Below the pieces are notes generated by a model, which searched no databases, was not told the origin of the DNA, and saw only the letters and a list, made by a program, of their open reading frames with translations. The translations under genes were made by a program, and so were the position numbers. A stretch of DNA of 64,000 nt from Poindextera sp965277425 (GTDB lineage: Bacteria; Pseudomonadota; Alphaproteobacteria; Caulobacterales; Caulobacteraceae), in contig CBDICR010000007.1 of NCBI GenBank assembly GCA_965277425.1, positions 1,240,001 to 1,304,000 of the forward strand. The letters run 5' to 3'. Below, piece after piece: positions 44,907 through 53,725 of this stretch; the stretch's first letter is position 1, and the number at the start of each line of letters is the position of its first letter.

Positions 44907-45141
44907 CATGTCGTCACGATGATCGACCCCATGACCACCATCACGCCCTGTGGGTTTGGCAACGGCGCGGCAGCGAGTGGAAAGTCATTCGGGAGATGAT
45001 TTGCGCTGCCGCTCCCGTCTAGTCGAGAGCAATCTTGGTCTGAGCGGTGACTGGATTCGACCGCCTTTCGGGAGGCTGAACGCCGTCGAGCGCGGCGAAC
45101 GCCGGCATGCTACGCGATGGAGCAGGTCCGGGGGCCTGAAC

Positions 45142-46779
45142 CTAACGCCCTTTCAGCCAACTGGCCGTCCCTTCACGCATCACAAACTTCTGCACCTTGC
45201 CGGTAACGGTCAGCGGGAACGCCTCGACAAACCGGAGGTAGCGCGGAATCTTATAATGGGCGATGCGGTCGCGACAAAACTTGCGGACCGATTCCTCGTC
45301 TAAATCAGCGCCGGCCTTGAGGACGAGCCAGGCGCAGAGTTCCTCGCCGAAGCGCTCGTCTGGCACGCCGATCACTTGCGCGTCACTCACGGCCTCGTGG
45401 GTCATCAGGAACTCCTCGACCTCACGCGGATAGATGTTCTCGCCGCCGCGGATGATCATGTCCTTGATGCGTCCGACGATGCGGCAATAGCCCTCCTCAT
45501 CGATGGTCGCCAAGTCGCCCGTATGCATCCAGCCATCCGCGTCGATCGCCGCCGCCGTCTCCGCCGGGCTGTCCCAGTAACCGGCCATCACAGAATAACC
45601 GCGCGTCACCAGTTCGCCCGGCTCGCCGCAAGGGACCGTGGCGCCGTTCGCGTCCACCGCCTTGGCCTCCAGGTGCGGATGGATCTGACCGACGGTCTCC
45701 ACCCGCCGATCCAGCGGGTCGTTCCGCGTCGTCTGGAAGCTGACCGGCGAGGTCTCGGTCATGCCGTACGCGATAGTGATCTCGTCCATATGCATCCGCT
45801 CGATCACCTCGCGCATCAGCGGCGCTGGGCACGGCGTACCCGCCATGATCCCGGTGCGCAGGGATGACAGGTCGAAACCCTCAAAATCGGGATGACTCAA
45901 CTGAGCGACGAACATGGTCGGCACGCTGTAGAGGGCCGTGCAGCGCTCTTCGGCCACCGCCTGCAGCGTCGCCAGCGGATCGAAGCCATCAGACGGATAG
46001 ACCATGGCCGCACCGTGGGCGACGCAGGCGAGATTGCCCATGACCATTCCGAAGCAGTGATACAGCGGCACGGGGATGCAAAGGCGGTCGGCCACGCCGA
46101 GGCCAATCCAGCGGCCGACCAGGTAGCCGTTGTTGATGATGTTCCGATGGGACAATGTCGCGCCCTTCGGGCGCCCGGTGGTGCCGCTGGTGAACTGGAT
46201 GTTGATCGGGTCCTCCGCGGCCAGGCCGCTCGGCAAGGTCACGTCGGCGCCGTTAGCCAGGCGCTCGAAAGGGACGAAGCCTTCGCGCCCGTCCCCGACC
46301 GCGATCGTCAAGTGCAGGCCAGGCGCCTGCGGATGCACCGCCTCGACCATGGCTAGATAGTCGCCGCCCTTGAAGGCCGTCGCAGTGAAGAGGGCAGCGC
46401 ACCCCACCTTGTCCAGCGCGTAAGCGAGTTCCTCCGTGCGGTAGGCTGGATTGACATTGACCAGGATCAGCCCGGCCTTGGCGGCGGCGAATTGGACCAG
46501 CGCCCACTCCGCGCAGTTGGGCGACCAGATCCCGATGCGCTCACCGGGCTCGAGCCCCGCCGCCACCATGCCTCGCGCCAGGGCGTCCACCCGCCGACCG
46601 AACTCCGCCCAGGTCCAACGGATTTGCTGGTGTCGAACGACCAGCGCCAGGCCGTCCGGCGTCAAACCGGCGCGACGATCCAAGAGTTCGCCAACGGTCA
46701 GGTCCAGCAAACCCGGCTCGCCCTCCCCTTTGACGTAAGACAAAGCCGCCGGTTCGCCGCGAGCCGCGTCACTGCTCAT
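45142..46779 (-). CDS. Acyl-CoA synthetase (AMP-forming)
   Basis: 545 aa. Core motifs: P-loop FTSGTTGRPKGATLSH, adenylation YGMTETSPVSF, TGDLATIDEEGYCRIVGRIK hinge, and the C-terminal catalytic Lys in LTVTGKVQKFVMRE. Converts a fatty or aromatic acid to its CoA thioester, the natural step after aldehyde dehydrogenase. Third gene of the minus operon ALDH - TonB receptor - synthetase. A palindrome-like CTTTGAC-GTAA-GACAAAG lies inside its start (46728-46745). Confidence 0.92.
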   Translation of the reverse strand: MSSDAARGEPAALSYVKGEGEPGLLDLTVGELLDRRAGLTPDGLALVVRHQQIRWTWAEFGRRVDALARGMVAAGLEPGERIGIWSPNCAEWALVQFAAAKAGLILVNVNPAYRTEELAYALDKVGCAALFTATAFKGGDYLAMVEAVHPQAPGLHLTIAVGDGREGFVPFERLANGADVTLPSGLAAEDPINIQFTSGTTGRPKGATLSHRNIINNGYLVGRWIGLGVADRLCIPVPLYHCFGMVMGNLACVAHGAAMVYPSDGFDPLATLQAVAEERCTALYSVPTMFVAQLSHPDFEGFDLSSLRTGIMAGTPCPAPLMREVIERMHMDEITIAYGMTETSPVSFQTTRNDPLDRRVETVGQIHPHLEAKAVDANGATVPCGEPGELVTRGYSVMAGYWDSPAETAAAIDADGWMHTGDLATIDEEGYCRIVGRIKDMIIRGGENIYPREVEEFLMTHEAVSDAQVIGVPDERFGEELCAWLVLKAGADLDEESVRKFCRDRIAHYKIPRYLRFVEAFPLTVTGKVQKFVMREGTASWLKGR

Positions 46780-46794
46780 GCTAGCCGGCCTTGG

Positions 46795-49209
46795 TCATCG
46801 GTATCGATAGCTCAGCGCGACGCCGTAGGTGGCGGGCATGCCGGTGAATCGGGTGACCGTATCGCCGTAATAGTTTGCGGAGTTCCAGTAGTAGGTGTTG
46901 CCGACATTACGGCCCCACAGCGAGATCTTCCAGGCGCCATCCTTGGTCTCAACGCCCGCCCGTAGATCGACGAGGGCATAGGCGTTCACATCGAAGAGGG
47001 CGATCCCGCCCAGCTGGCTGTTGGTGCCGCTCTGATAGGTGACGTCCCCGCCAACGAAGCCGTTCAGGGAATCGCTAAGGCTCCAGTGATAATCTACGTC
47101 AGATACCAATTGCCACTTTGGTGTATTTGGAAACGGCTCACCACTAAGGTTCACAAGCTGAGCGAACGGGTTATAGTTCTGAAAATTACCCAATATCTCA
47201 GAATCAACGTAAGAGGCTCCAGCCGTAACTGCTAGCCCTCTGACGGGTGTCCATACCAACTGCGCCTCGGCGCCGACGATCCTCGATTGAGGAATGTTGA
47301 CCAGCCTTTGCAGCGGCCCGAAGACCGGGTCGACGGTGGCGCCCAAGACCTGCTTGTCGTGGTAATCATAGTAGAAACCCGCGCCATTGAGCTGCAATGT
47401 GCGTTCGAGAAGGGATATCTTGAACCCTGCTTCATACGCGAGCACAGACTCTTGGCTTGTGGGCGTGTATTGCGAGGCTAGAGTTGCGGCGAGGTCTGGA
47501 AAGCCGCCGGCCTTGTAGCCCTTGCTGACATTTGCGTAGAAAAGCATCCTCGCTGTGGGCGACCACTCCGCACCGACCCGCCACGAGACGTTGTTCTGGT
47601 CGAGCTTGCCGGTAACATTCTCAGGGACGGCCTGCGCGTTGGCGGTGAAGCATCCTCCAGGCGGAATCGGCGGATTGGGCGCGAGACCCAAAAGGCCGCG
47701 GACACTGTTCAGGTACGCCCCGAAGTCGAGCGCCGCCAAGCCATCGCCAGTATCGCGGGTACAACCGCTAAATGAGTCGTCAGCCTGAGTGTAGCGCACA
47801 CCGCCATAGACCTTGACCGTATCTATGATTTTGTAGTCGACGTTGGCGAAGCCCGCGACGGTGTTCGCTATCTGATTGTCCACCTGCCCGTAAGTCGGGA
47901 ACTCGGGCAAGCCGGACGAAACAAAAGCGAATGATTGCGTGTCCTGAGACTGGTTGCCAAAATCTGACTGCAATACCTGATCGTACGCGTAGTTGACCCC
48001 AGCGACGAAGTGCCCACGCGATAGAAAGTCACCCGACAGACGGAGCTCTTGCGAGAATGACGTTATCTTCCCGTGTGTTATTTGTGAATAACCGTTAAGG
48101 GTTGTTCCGTCTACGTCCTGATACTGATCCTCGTTGTAATTGCTGAAAGACGAGATCGATGTGAAAGTGAGGGTGTTCGAGAGATTGTAGTCGGCCCGCA
48201 GATTGGTCTGAATGAAGCTGTTATCTTTGTGATAACTACCCGGATTCCAGTCGGCGGCTGTATCGGTGTGCGGGGCGATGGGATAGGTCAGCAGGCCGGG
48301 GATCAGGTATGCCAGCGACGGGATCAGGGGTTCGACAGCGAGCAAAGCGGCCGCCTGGGTGTCCGAATGATCGTACCAGCCGTTGACGTTGAGTTGGACC
48401 TTCAGCCTATCGTTAGGCGTCCAAGCCAGAAGCAGCCGCGCGTTGCTGAAGTCCCCCGCGCCGTTGGTGAGACCCGTGGTATAGCTCTTTTGCCAGCCGT
48501 CATTCTGAGTGTGATCGACTGCAAGGCGCGCCGAGAGCGTGTCGGTCAGAGGACCGCTGACGAAACCGCCCAGGTCGAGGGCGTTGTAATTCCCGTAACT
48601 CGCATCGACCCCGGCCTGGAACGTCGATGTCGGTTTCGCGTCGATGTAGTTGATGGCCCCGCCGGTGGCGTTCTGTCCGAACAAGGTTCCCTGCGGCCCC
48701 TTGAGGACTTCGACACGCTCCAAGTCGAGACCGGCCCCGCGCGTCTCGATCGCGAACGGCAACGGCGCTTCGTCAGTATAGATGCTGACGGTCGGGCGCC
48801 CGCCAAGACTGGCGTCGTTGAAACCCACTCCGCGGATGGTGTAAATCGGTGATCCGGCATACGAGTCCGTATAGGTGAACCCCGGAACCAACTTCACAAG
48901 ATCCCTGGGCTGTTTAATGCCCTGTTTCGCCAGCTGATCTCCGCTCGCCGCGGTAATTGACATCGGGACGCTGTTGATTGTCTCCTTCCGCTTTTGAGCC
49001 GTGACGATGATCTCTTGAACTGATGTCGCGCCGCTGCTCGAACCGGCGGCCGACTGGGCAAACGCCGGCGCAGATGAAAGCGCCGCGAGCCCGACGCCGG
49101 ACAGAAGAAGGCACGCCACCGTCGGCCGGAGACGCCGCGGCGCCAAGACGCCGAGGCGCCTGTTCGAGTCTGGTTGATTGGCGGTCTTCCGCCAAGCTGC
49201 TCGCGACAT
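46795..49209 (-). CDS. TonB-dependent outer-membrane receptor
   Basis: 804 aa from ATG 49209 (GAGGGGG upstream). Signal peptide (ACLLLSGVGLAALSSAPAFA), TonB box region SVQEIIVTAQKRKETINSVP, plug domain (IYTIRGVGFNDASLGGRPTV; VEVLKGPQGTLFGQNATGGA) and a long beta-barrel ending NYYGDTVTRFTGMPATYGVA with a terminal aromatic/Arg strand. Caulobacterales use such receptors to take up sugars and hydrophobic or amine nutrients as well as iron. Its place between ALDH and the acyl-CoA synthetase suggests import of the pathway substrate. Confidence 0.93.
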   Translation of the reverse strand: MSRAAWRKTANQPDSNRRLGVLAPRRLRPTVACLLLSGVGLAALSSAPAFAQSAAGSSSGATSVQEIIVTAQKRKETINSVPMSITAASGDQLAKQGIKQPRDLVKLVPGFTYTDSYAGSPIYTIRGVGFNDASLGGRPTVSIYTDEAPLPFAIETRGAGLDLERVEVLKGPQGTLFGQNATGGAINYIDAKPTSTFQAGVDASYGNYNALDLGGFVSGPLTDTLSARLAVDHTQNDGWQKSYTTGLTNGAGDFSNARLLLAWTPNDRLKVQLNVNGWYDHSDTQAAALLAVEPLIPSLAYLIPGLLTYPIAPHTDTAADWNPGSYHKDNSFIQTNLRADYNLSNTLTFTSISSFSNYNEDQYQDVDGTTLNGYSQITHGKITSFSQELRLSGDFLSRGHFVAGVNYAYDQVLQSDFGNQSQDTQSFAFVSSGLPEFPTYGQVDNQIANTVAGFANVDYKIIDTVKVYGGVRYTQADDSFSGCTRDTGDGLAALDFGAYLNSVRGLLGLAPNPPIPPGGCFTANAQAVPENVTGKLDQNNVSWRVGAEWSPTARMLFYANVSKGYKAGGFPDLAATLASQYTPTSQESVLAYEAGFKISLLERTLQLNGAGFYYDYHDKQVLGATVDPVFGPLQRLVNIPQSRIVGAEAQLVWTPVRGLAVTAGASYVDSEILGNFQNYNPFAQLVNLSGEPFPNTPKWQLVSDVDYHWSLSDSLNGFVGGDVTYQSGTNSQLGGIALFDVNAYALVDLRAGVETKDGAWKISLWGRNVGNTYYWNSANYYGDTVTRFTGMPATYGVALSYRYR

Positions 49210-49347
49210 TAGTCCCCCTCTTGGATCTCGTCGACGTAGGCAACGGCAAGGCCGGACCTCAAAGCCCAACCTCTCCGGGATTTCAGCGAGTTACGTTGAG
49301 ACGGGTGCGCAGGCCGATGCCCTCGCGCCAGGTCGGACCGCTCACCG

Positions 49348-50748
49348 TCACTTCGCCTCGTTGATCACGTGTATCTGGGTGAATTCGTGAAGGCCCTCCT
49401 CCGCGAACTCGACGCCAAGTCCCGATTGTTTGGCACCGCCGAAAGGCACGGTGGGCCCGAAGTCCAGATGTTTGTTGATCCAGACCGTGCCGGCCGACAT
49501 GCGGCTCGCAAGGTTTCGTGCGACCTGGATGTCCTTGGACCAGATTGAACCGCCAAGCCCCCAGGGCGAGGCGTTGGACCGCTCTAGAGCGTCTTCGTCG
49601 TCCAGATAACGGATTATCGGGAGGACCGGGCCAAACTGCTCCTGGTCAACGAGCGGTGCGCCGTCGGCGATATCGCGTACGATCGTGGGGCGCACGAAGT
49701 AACCGGGCCGGTCCTCGACGATACCGCCAGCCGCTATCGCGCCATCGGTCCGCGCCTGGTCGAGAATGCTCTTCACCTTCTCGTACTGAGCAGAGTTCTG
49801 GAGCGGTCCGATCTGGGCCCCCTGCGCAAGGCTATCGTCGACCACCGCGGCTTCGGCCAGCCGCGCCAATTGGGTCACGAGTTCGTCGTAGATGTCGGCG
49901 TGGGCGTAGACTCGCTTGATCGCCAAGCAAACCTGGCCGGCATTCATGAATGCACTGCCAAAGATCGCCGGCGCGACTTCAACCGGATCCACGTCCGCTC
50001 GGACGATCGCGGCGTCGTTTCCACCCAATTCCAGGGTCAGCCGCTTGATGGTCCCCGCGGCGCTGGCCATGACCTTTCGGCCGGTCTCCGTCGACCCGGT
50101 GAAGGTGATCTTCGCCACGTCCGGGTGACCGGTCAGCTGTGAGCCTAGGTCATTTTGGTCGGTGATGATGTTGACGACACCGGCCGGAAAAATTTTCGCC
50201 ATCAACGCGCCGACCCGAAGCGTCGTCAGCGGCGTCGTCGGCGCGGGTTTGATGACCATGGTGTTGCCGGCCAGCAGCGCGAGCGGAAGCTTGAACGCGA
50301 AGATGAGCAGCGGGAAGTTCCACGGGATGATCGCGCCGACCACGCCTAGAGGGCGCCGATGCTGTTCGACCCTGCGGCTGGGGCCATCTTCGAGCACTCG
50401 AACGCTGAGCTCGTAGGTGGCCAGCTGCCGGATGAAGGCTAGCGTGTAGGCAACCTCCGCTTCTGCTTCCGACCGAGGCTTGCCCTGTTCTTGGGTGAGC
50501 AGCCGCGCCAACTCGCCCGCGTCCGCCTCAATAGCGGTCGCAAGCTCCAAAATGGCCGCCCTCCGCGTCTCGACTGTCTTCGCGCTCCAACTGGGGAACG
50601 CGGCCTTTGCGGCGGCGACGGCGGCGTCGAGCTGGGCGGGTGAGGCGCGCGGGCAGCTCGCCAGCACTTCCTCCGTCGCCGGATTGATGACGGCCATGAC
50701 GCCGTCGCCATCAACCAGCTCGCCATCGATCAAGAGCTTGTAGTCCAA
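49348..50748 (-). CDS. NAD(P)-dependent aldehyde dehydrogenase
   Basis: 466 aa. Catalytic Cys274 in MNAGQVCLAIKR, Glu240 in LTLELGGNDA, Asn144 in IPWNFPLLIF and the NAD fold FTGSTETGRKV are present. Oxidises the aldehyde released by the amine oxidases to a carboxylic acid. First gene of the minus operon; starts behind the operator at 50891-50908. Confidence 0.93.
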   Translation of the reverse strand: MDYKLLIDGELVDGDGVMAVINPATEEVLASCPRASPAQLDAAVAAAKAAFPSWSAKTVETRRAAILELATAIEADAGELARLLTQEQGKPRSEAEAEVAYTLAFIRQLATYELSVRVLEDGPSRRVEQHRRPLGVVGAIIPWNFPLLIFAFKLPLALLAGNTMVIKPAPTTPLTTLRVGALMAKIFPAGVVNIITDQNDLGSQLTGHPDVAKITFTGSTETGRKVMASAAGTIKRLTLELGGNDAAIVRADVDPVEVAPAIFGSAFMNAGQVCLAIKRVYAHADIYDELVTQLARLAEAAVVDDSLAQGAQIGPLQNSAQYEKVKSILDQARTDGAIAAGGIVEDRPGYFVRPTIVRDIADGAPLVDQEQFGPVLPIIRYLDDEDALERSNASPWGLGGSIWSKDIQVARNLASRMSAGTVWINKHLDFGPTVPFGGAKQSGLGVEFAEEGLHEFTQIHVINEAK

Positions 50749-50877
50749 AACCTATTCCTCCTCGCCTCTGTATTGGGCGGACGTTTGTTCTCGTCGTCGC
50801 ACCCGTTTCGGAGACGGGCACCCCCCAAGTCAGACACAAGACCTGCCCCGCCTTACGGAGCGAATGACGAATTCTTG

Positions 50878-50908
50878 TCATATGACCAAAGTTTGTCAAT
50901 CGTCAAAA
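50878..50908 (-). promoter_or_regulatory. TetR-type operator and promoter of the ALDH operon
   Basis: GTTTGTC-AATC-GTCAAAA (50891-50908; GATT centre on the minus strand). Minus-strand promoter TTGACG (50906-50901), 17 bp, ATATGA (50883-50878), again with the -35 inside the operator. Confidence 0.6.
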
Positions 50909-50974
50909 TGCGTGTCGCTGCGAACGGGAACCGCGAGCCATCGCCGACGGAGGTCGGGAGGCTCGATTCCAAAA

Positions 50975-51005
50975 GCTTGACGTTTGTCAAACTCCGGTCG
51001 ATTGT
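50975..51005 (+). promoter_or_regulatory. TetR-type operator and promoter of the copper amine oxidase operon
   Basis: GCTTGAC-GTTT-GTCAAAC (50975-50992) and TTGACG (50977-50982), 17 bp, GATTGT (51000-51005). It is divergent from the ALDH promoter; the two operators are 84 bp apart start to start. No gene lies in 50749-51059. Confidence 0.65.
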
Positions 51006-51059
51006 CGCAGCAGGGAATTGAGCCAGCGCGAGAGCGCGTCCGAATGCGAGAGATCACCT

Positions 51060-53018
51060 ATGTCCGATGTAACCGAAACGCTGCGGGATGCTCAGCGGAG
51101 CAACGAAGTGGCGCGCGCGGTCCCGGCCCATCCCCTGGCGCCGTTGTCTCCGGGCGAGATTAGGGCCGTCGTGGAAATCGTGAGTCGGCAAGCTGTCTTT
51201 AACGAGCTCACTCGGTTCGAGTCGATCGAACTCCTGGAGCCGCCCAAAGCCAGCGTCCGCGCCTTTACGCCCGGAGCCGCGATTGCTCGGTCCGCGCGGG
51301 TCAACCTCTTTGACGCCGATCGCGTTGGCGTCACGCGACTAACCGTGTCGATCACCGAACGTCGAGTGTTGTCGCAGCAGCGATATCCTGACCAGCGACC
51401 GATGATCCAGCTAGAGCAGTTCATGGTGATCGAGGACATCGTCCGCGCCGATCCCCGTTTCGTCGAGGGCTGCGAAAAGCGCGGAATCCACGACATGGCG
51501 TCGGTCTGTATCGATCCCTGGTCCGCGGGGAACTTCGGCGTTCCCGGCGAGGAGGGCCGTCACCTATGCCACGTGTTCGCCTGGCTTCGGCTCTACGAGA
51601 ATGAAAACTTCTACGCCCACCCCATCGAAGGGCTCAACGCAGTCGTCGACCTGAACATCGGCCAAGTCATTCGCGTCGATGACTATGGAGTCGTGCCCAT
51701 CCCGATGACGGAGGTGAACTACGAGGCCCAGCTGCTGAATTCGACGCGCGCGGCCCCCAAGCCGATCGACATCAGCCAACCCGAAGGCGTCAATTTCAAG
51801 ATTAAGGACCAGGTCCTGACCTGGGACAAGTGGTCCCTGGTCATCGGATTCAACGCTCGCGAATCCCTGACGCTGCACGACATCCGATTTGATGGCCGAC
51901 CGGTGATCTACCGCGCCTCTATCGTCGAGATGGTCGTGCCGTATGGCACACCGAGTAACGGTCACTTCCGCAAGCACGTCTTCGACATCGGCGAGTACGG
52001 GGTTGGGAAACTGGCCAATTCCCTGAGCCTAGGCTGCGATTGCCTAGGCGCGATCGAATATCTCAACGTCCACCTCAACCAGATGGACGGGTCGCTGTTG
52101 ACCATAAAGAACGCCATCTGCATCCACGAGGAGGACTCGGGTTTGCTTTGGAAGCACATGGACTTTCGGACCGAACGGACTGAGGTTCGGCGAGCCCGAA
52201 AGCTGGTGATTTCGACGATCGTCACTGTTGGAAACTATGAGTACGCCTTCTACTGGTACCTGTTCCTGGACGGGACGATCGAGTTCGAGGTCAAGGCCAC
52301 CGGCATCATCAACACCGCCGCTTGCCTACCAGGCCAACCCGGCAAATATGCCACCGAAGTTGCGCCGGGCGTCGTCGGCTTTATCCATCAGCACATTTTC
52401 TGCGCCCGCCTCGATATGGCCGTCGATGGCGACGCCAACAGCGTCGTGGAATGCAACACCTACGCTGAGCCCGAAGGACCGGCCAATCCCTATGGCAACG
52501 CCTTCTACGACCAGCCGACCGTCCTGAAATCCGAGTTGGAAGCCTGCCGCCGGGCCAATCCCGACACCATGCGCTACTGGAAAGTCGTCAATCCCAACGT
52601 CCACAACCGACTCGGAACCGCGACCGCCTACAAGCTGGAAGCGTCTCATCCGGTGACGCCGTTCGTTCACCCTGCCAGCCCTTCCGGCCGCCGCGCGGGA
52701 TTCGTGCAAAACCATCTGTGGGTGACCGCATTCGACCCCGATGAACGCTTTCCAGCGGGCGAATACGTCAACCATTCCAACGGACTTGATGGCTTGCCGG
52801 CGTTTGCGGCGCAGGACCGGCCGATCGAGAATGCCGACATCGTGCTATGGCATGTGTTCGGTCTGCACCACCCTGTGCGGATCGAGGATTTCCCGGTTCA
52901 GCCCTGCATCAGCACAGGCTTCAAACTGACACCCAACGGCTTCTTCGATCAGAACCCGGCGATCGACCTACCGGCTGCTCCGAATAGGGCCAGTTGCCGG
53001 GCCGGCGCCTCGACCTAG
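51060..53018 (+). CDS. Copper-containing primary amine oxidase
   Basis: 652 aa from ATG 51060. The topaquinone precursor Tyr is in TVGNYEYAFYWY (about residue 393, consensus N-Y-D/E). The His pair GFIHQHIFCARLDMAVDGD and the later HPVRIEDFPVQP are the copper-site and late conserved segments; IHEEDSGLLWKHMDF is also typical. Converts primary amines to aldehydes with ammonia and H2O2. No signal peptide is evident, so it may be cytoplasmic. Full family length. Confidence 0.93.
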   Translation: MSDVTETLRDAQRSNEVARAVPAHPLAPLSPGEIRAVVEIVSRQAVFNELTRFESIELLEPPKASVRAFTPGAAIARSARVNLFDADRVGVTRLTVSITERRVLSQQRYPDQRPMIQLEQFMVIEDIVRADPRFVEGCEKRGIHDMASVCIDPWSAGNFGVPGEEGRHLCHVFAWLRLYENENFYAHPIEGLNAVVDLNIGQVIRVDDYGVVPIPMTEVNYEAQLLNSTRAAPKPIDISQPEGVNFKIKDQVLTWDKWSLVIGFNARESLTLHDIRFDGRPVIYRASIVEMVVPYGTPSNGHFRKHVFDIGEYGVGKLANSLSLGCDCLGAIEYLNVHLNQMDGSLLTIKNAICIHEEDSGLLWKHMDFRTERTEVRRARKLVISTIVTVGNYEYAFYWYLFLDGTIEFEVKATGIINTAACLPGQPGKYATEVAPGVVGFIHQHIFCARLDMAVDGDANSVVECNTYAEPEGPANPYGNAFYDQPTVLKSELEACRRANPDTMRYWKVVNPNVHNRLGTATAYKLEASHPVTPFVHPASPSGRRAGFVQNHLWVTAFDPDERFPAGEYVNHSNGLDGLPAFAAQDRPIENADIVLWHVFGLHHPVRIEDFPVQPCISTGFKLTPNGFFDQNPAIDLPAAPNRASCRAGAST

Positions 53019-53032
53019 GTTGGCATCGAGAC

Positions 53033-53719
53033 ATGACGACCGTCGATCTCCTGGCGGGGTTCGTGACTGGCCTGGCCAGCAGTGGTCACTGCGTTGGGGT
53101 TTGTTCGGGCATTTCCCTGGCTTTGCTTTCACCAGCATCGCGCCCGGGAGACATGACCGCCATTGCCGCTACGCACGGCGGCCGCCTGCTCGGCTACACT
53201 CTGGTCGGCGCCATGGTTGGCCTTGGTGGCGGGCTCCTGGCGGGCTTTCTGGCCCTCGCCGGTCTCAACCAGGCGCTGCGGTGGATTTCGGTCGGCGTAT
53301 TGGCGGCGACTGGCCTGTCGATCGCGGGGTGGCTGCCCGCGCCTCACCTCGCTGACCGGGCCTTGGCGTGGGCGGCGATCAGGCTGCCGACACCCAGGCA
53401 AGGCCCGCTTCGCCCCCTGCTCCTCGGTCTTAGCTGGAGCTTGATGCCCTGCGGCATGGTCTATTTTGCGCTGTTCAACGCCAGTTTCACCGGGAGTCCC
53501 GTTCGCGCCGCCGCCTACATGGCCGCCTTTGGCCTGGGGACCCTTCCGGCGCTGACGGCGGTGTCTTGGAGTGGAGCGGCGGTGTTTCGTTGGCGCGGCC
53601 GTGCGTCGCTCACCCAACCTACACGCCGCGTGCTAGGCCTCCTCCTCGTCGTTTTGGCGCCACTTTCGGCCCTGGCGACCGAGCCCGGCTTTCTTGGCGG
53701 CATCTGTACGGGGCATTGA
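53033..53719 (+). CDS. TauE/SafE (UreH/DsbD-like) membrane protein
   Basis: 228 aa, six hydrophobic segments. The N-terminal GLASSGHCVGVCSGISLAL is the GHCxGMCGG-type motif of this family, whose members are linked to metal (copper, nickel) or thiol handling in other clusters. Start ATG 53033, 14 bp after the amine oxidase stop. The position right behind a copper enzyme suggests copper supply, but sulfite or anion export is the alternative. Confidence 0.75.
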   Translation: MTTVDLLAGFVTGLASSGHCVGVCSGISLALLSPASRPGDMTAIAATHGGRLLGYTLVGAMVGLGGGLLAGFLALAGLNQALRWISVGVLAATGLSIAGWLPAPHLADRALAWAAIRLPTPRQGPLRPLLLGLSWSLMPCGMVYFALFNASFTGSPVRAAAYMAAFGLGTLPALTAVSWSGAAVFRWRGRASLTQPTRRVLGLLLVVLAPLSALATEPGFLGGICTGH

Positions 53720-53725
53720 GACGCT

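Noticed and set aside
46728..46745. Sixth TetR-type operator (CTTTGAC-GTAA-GACAAAG)
   Set aside because: It lies inside the acyl-CoA synthetase coding region, lacks the GTCAAA right half and has no promoter; kept out of the regulon.
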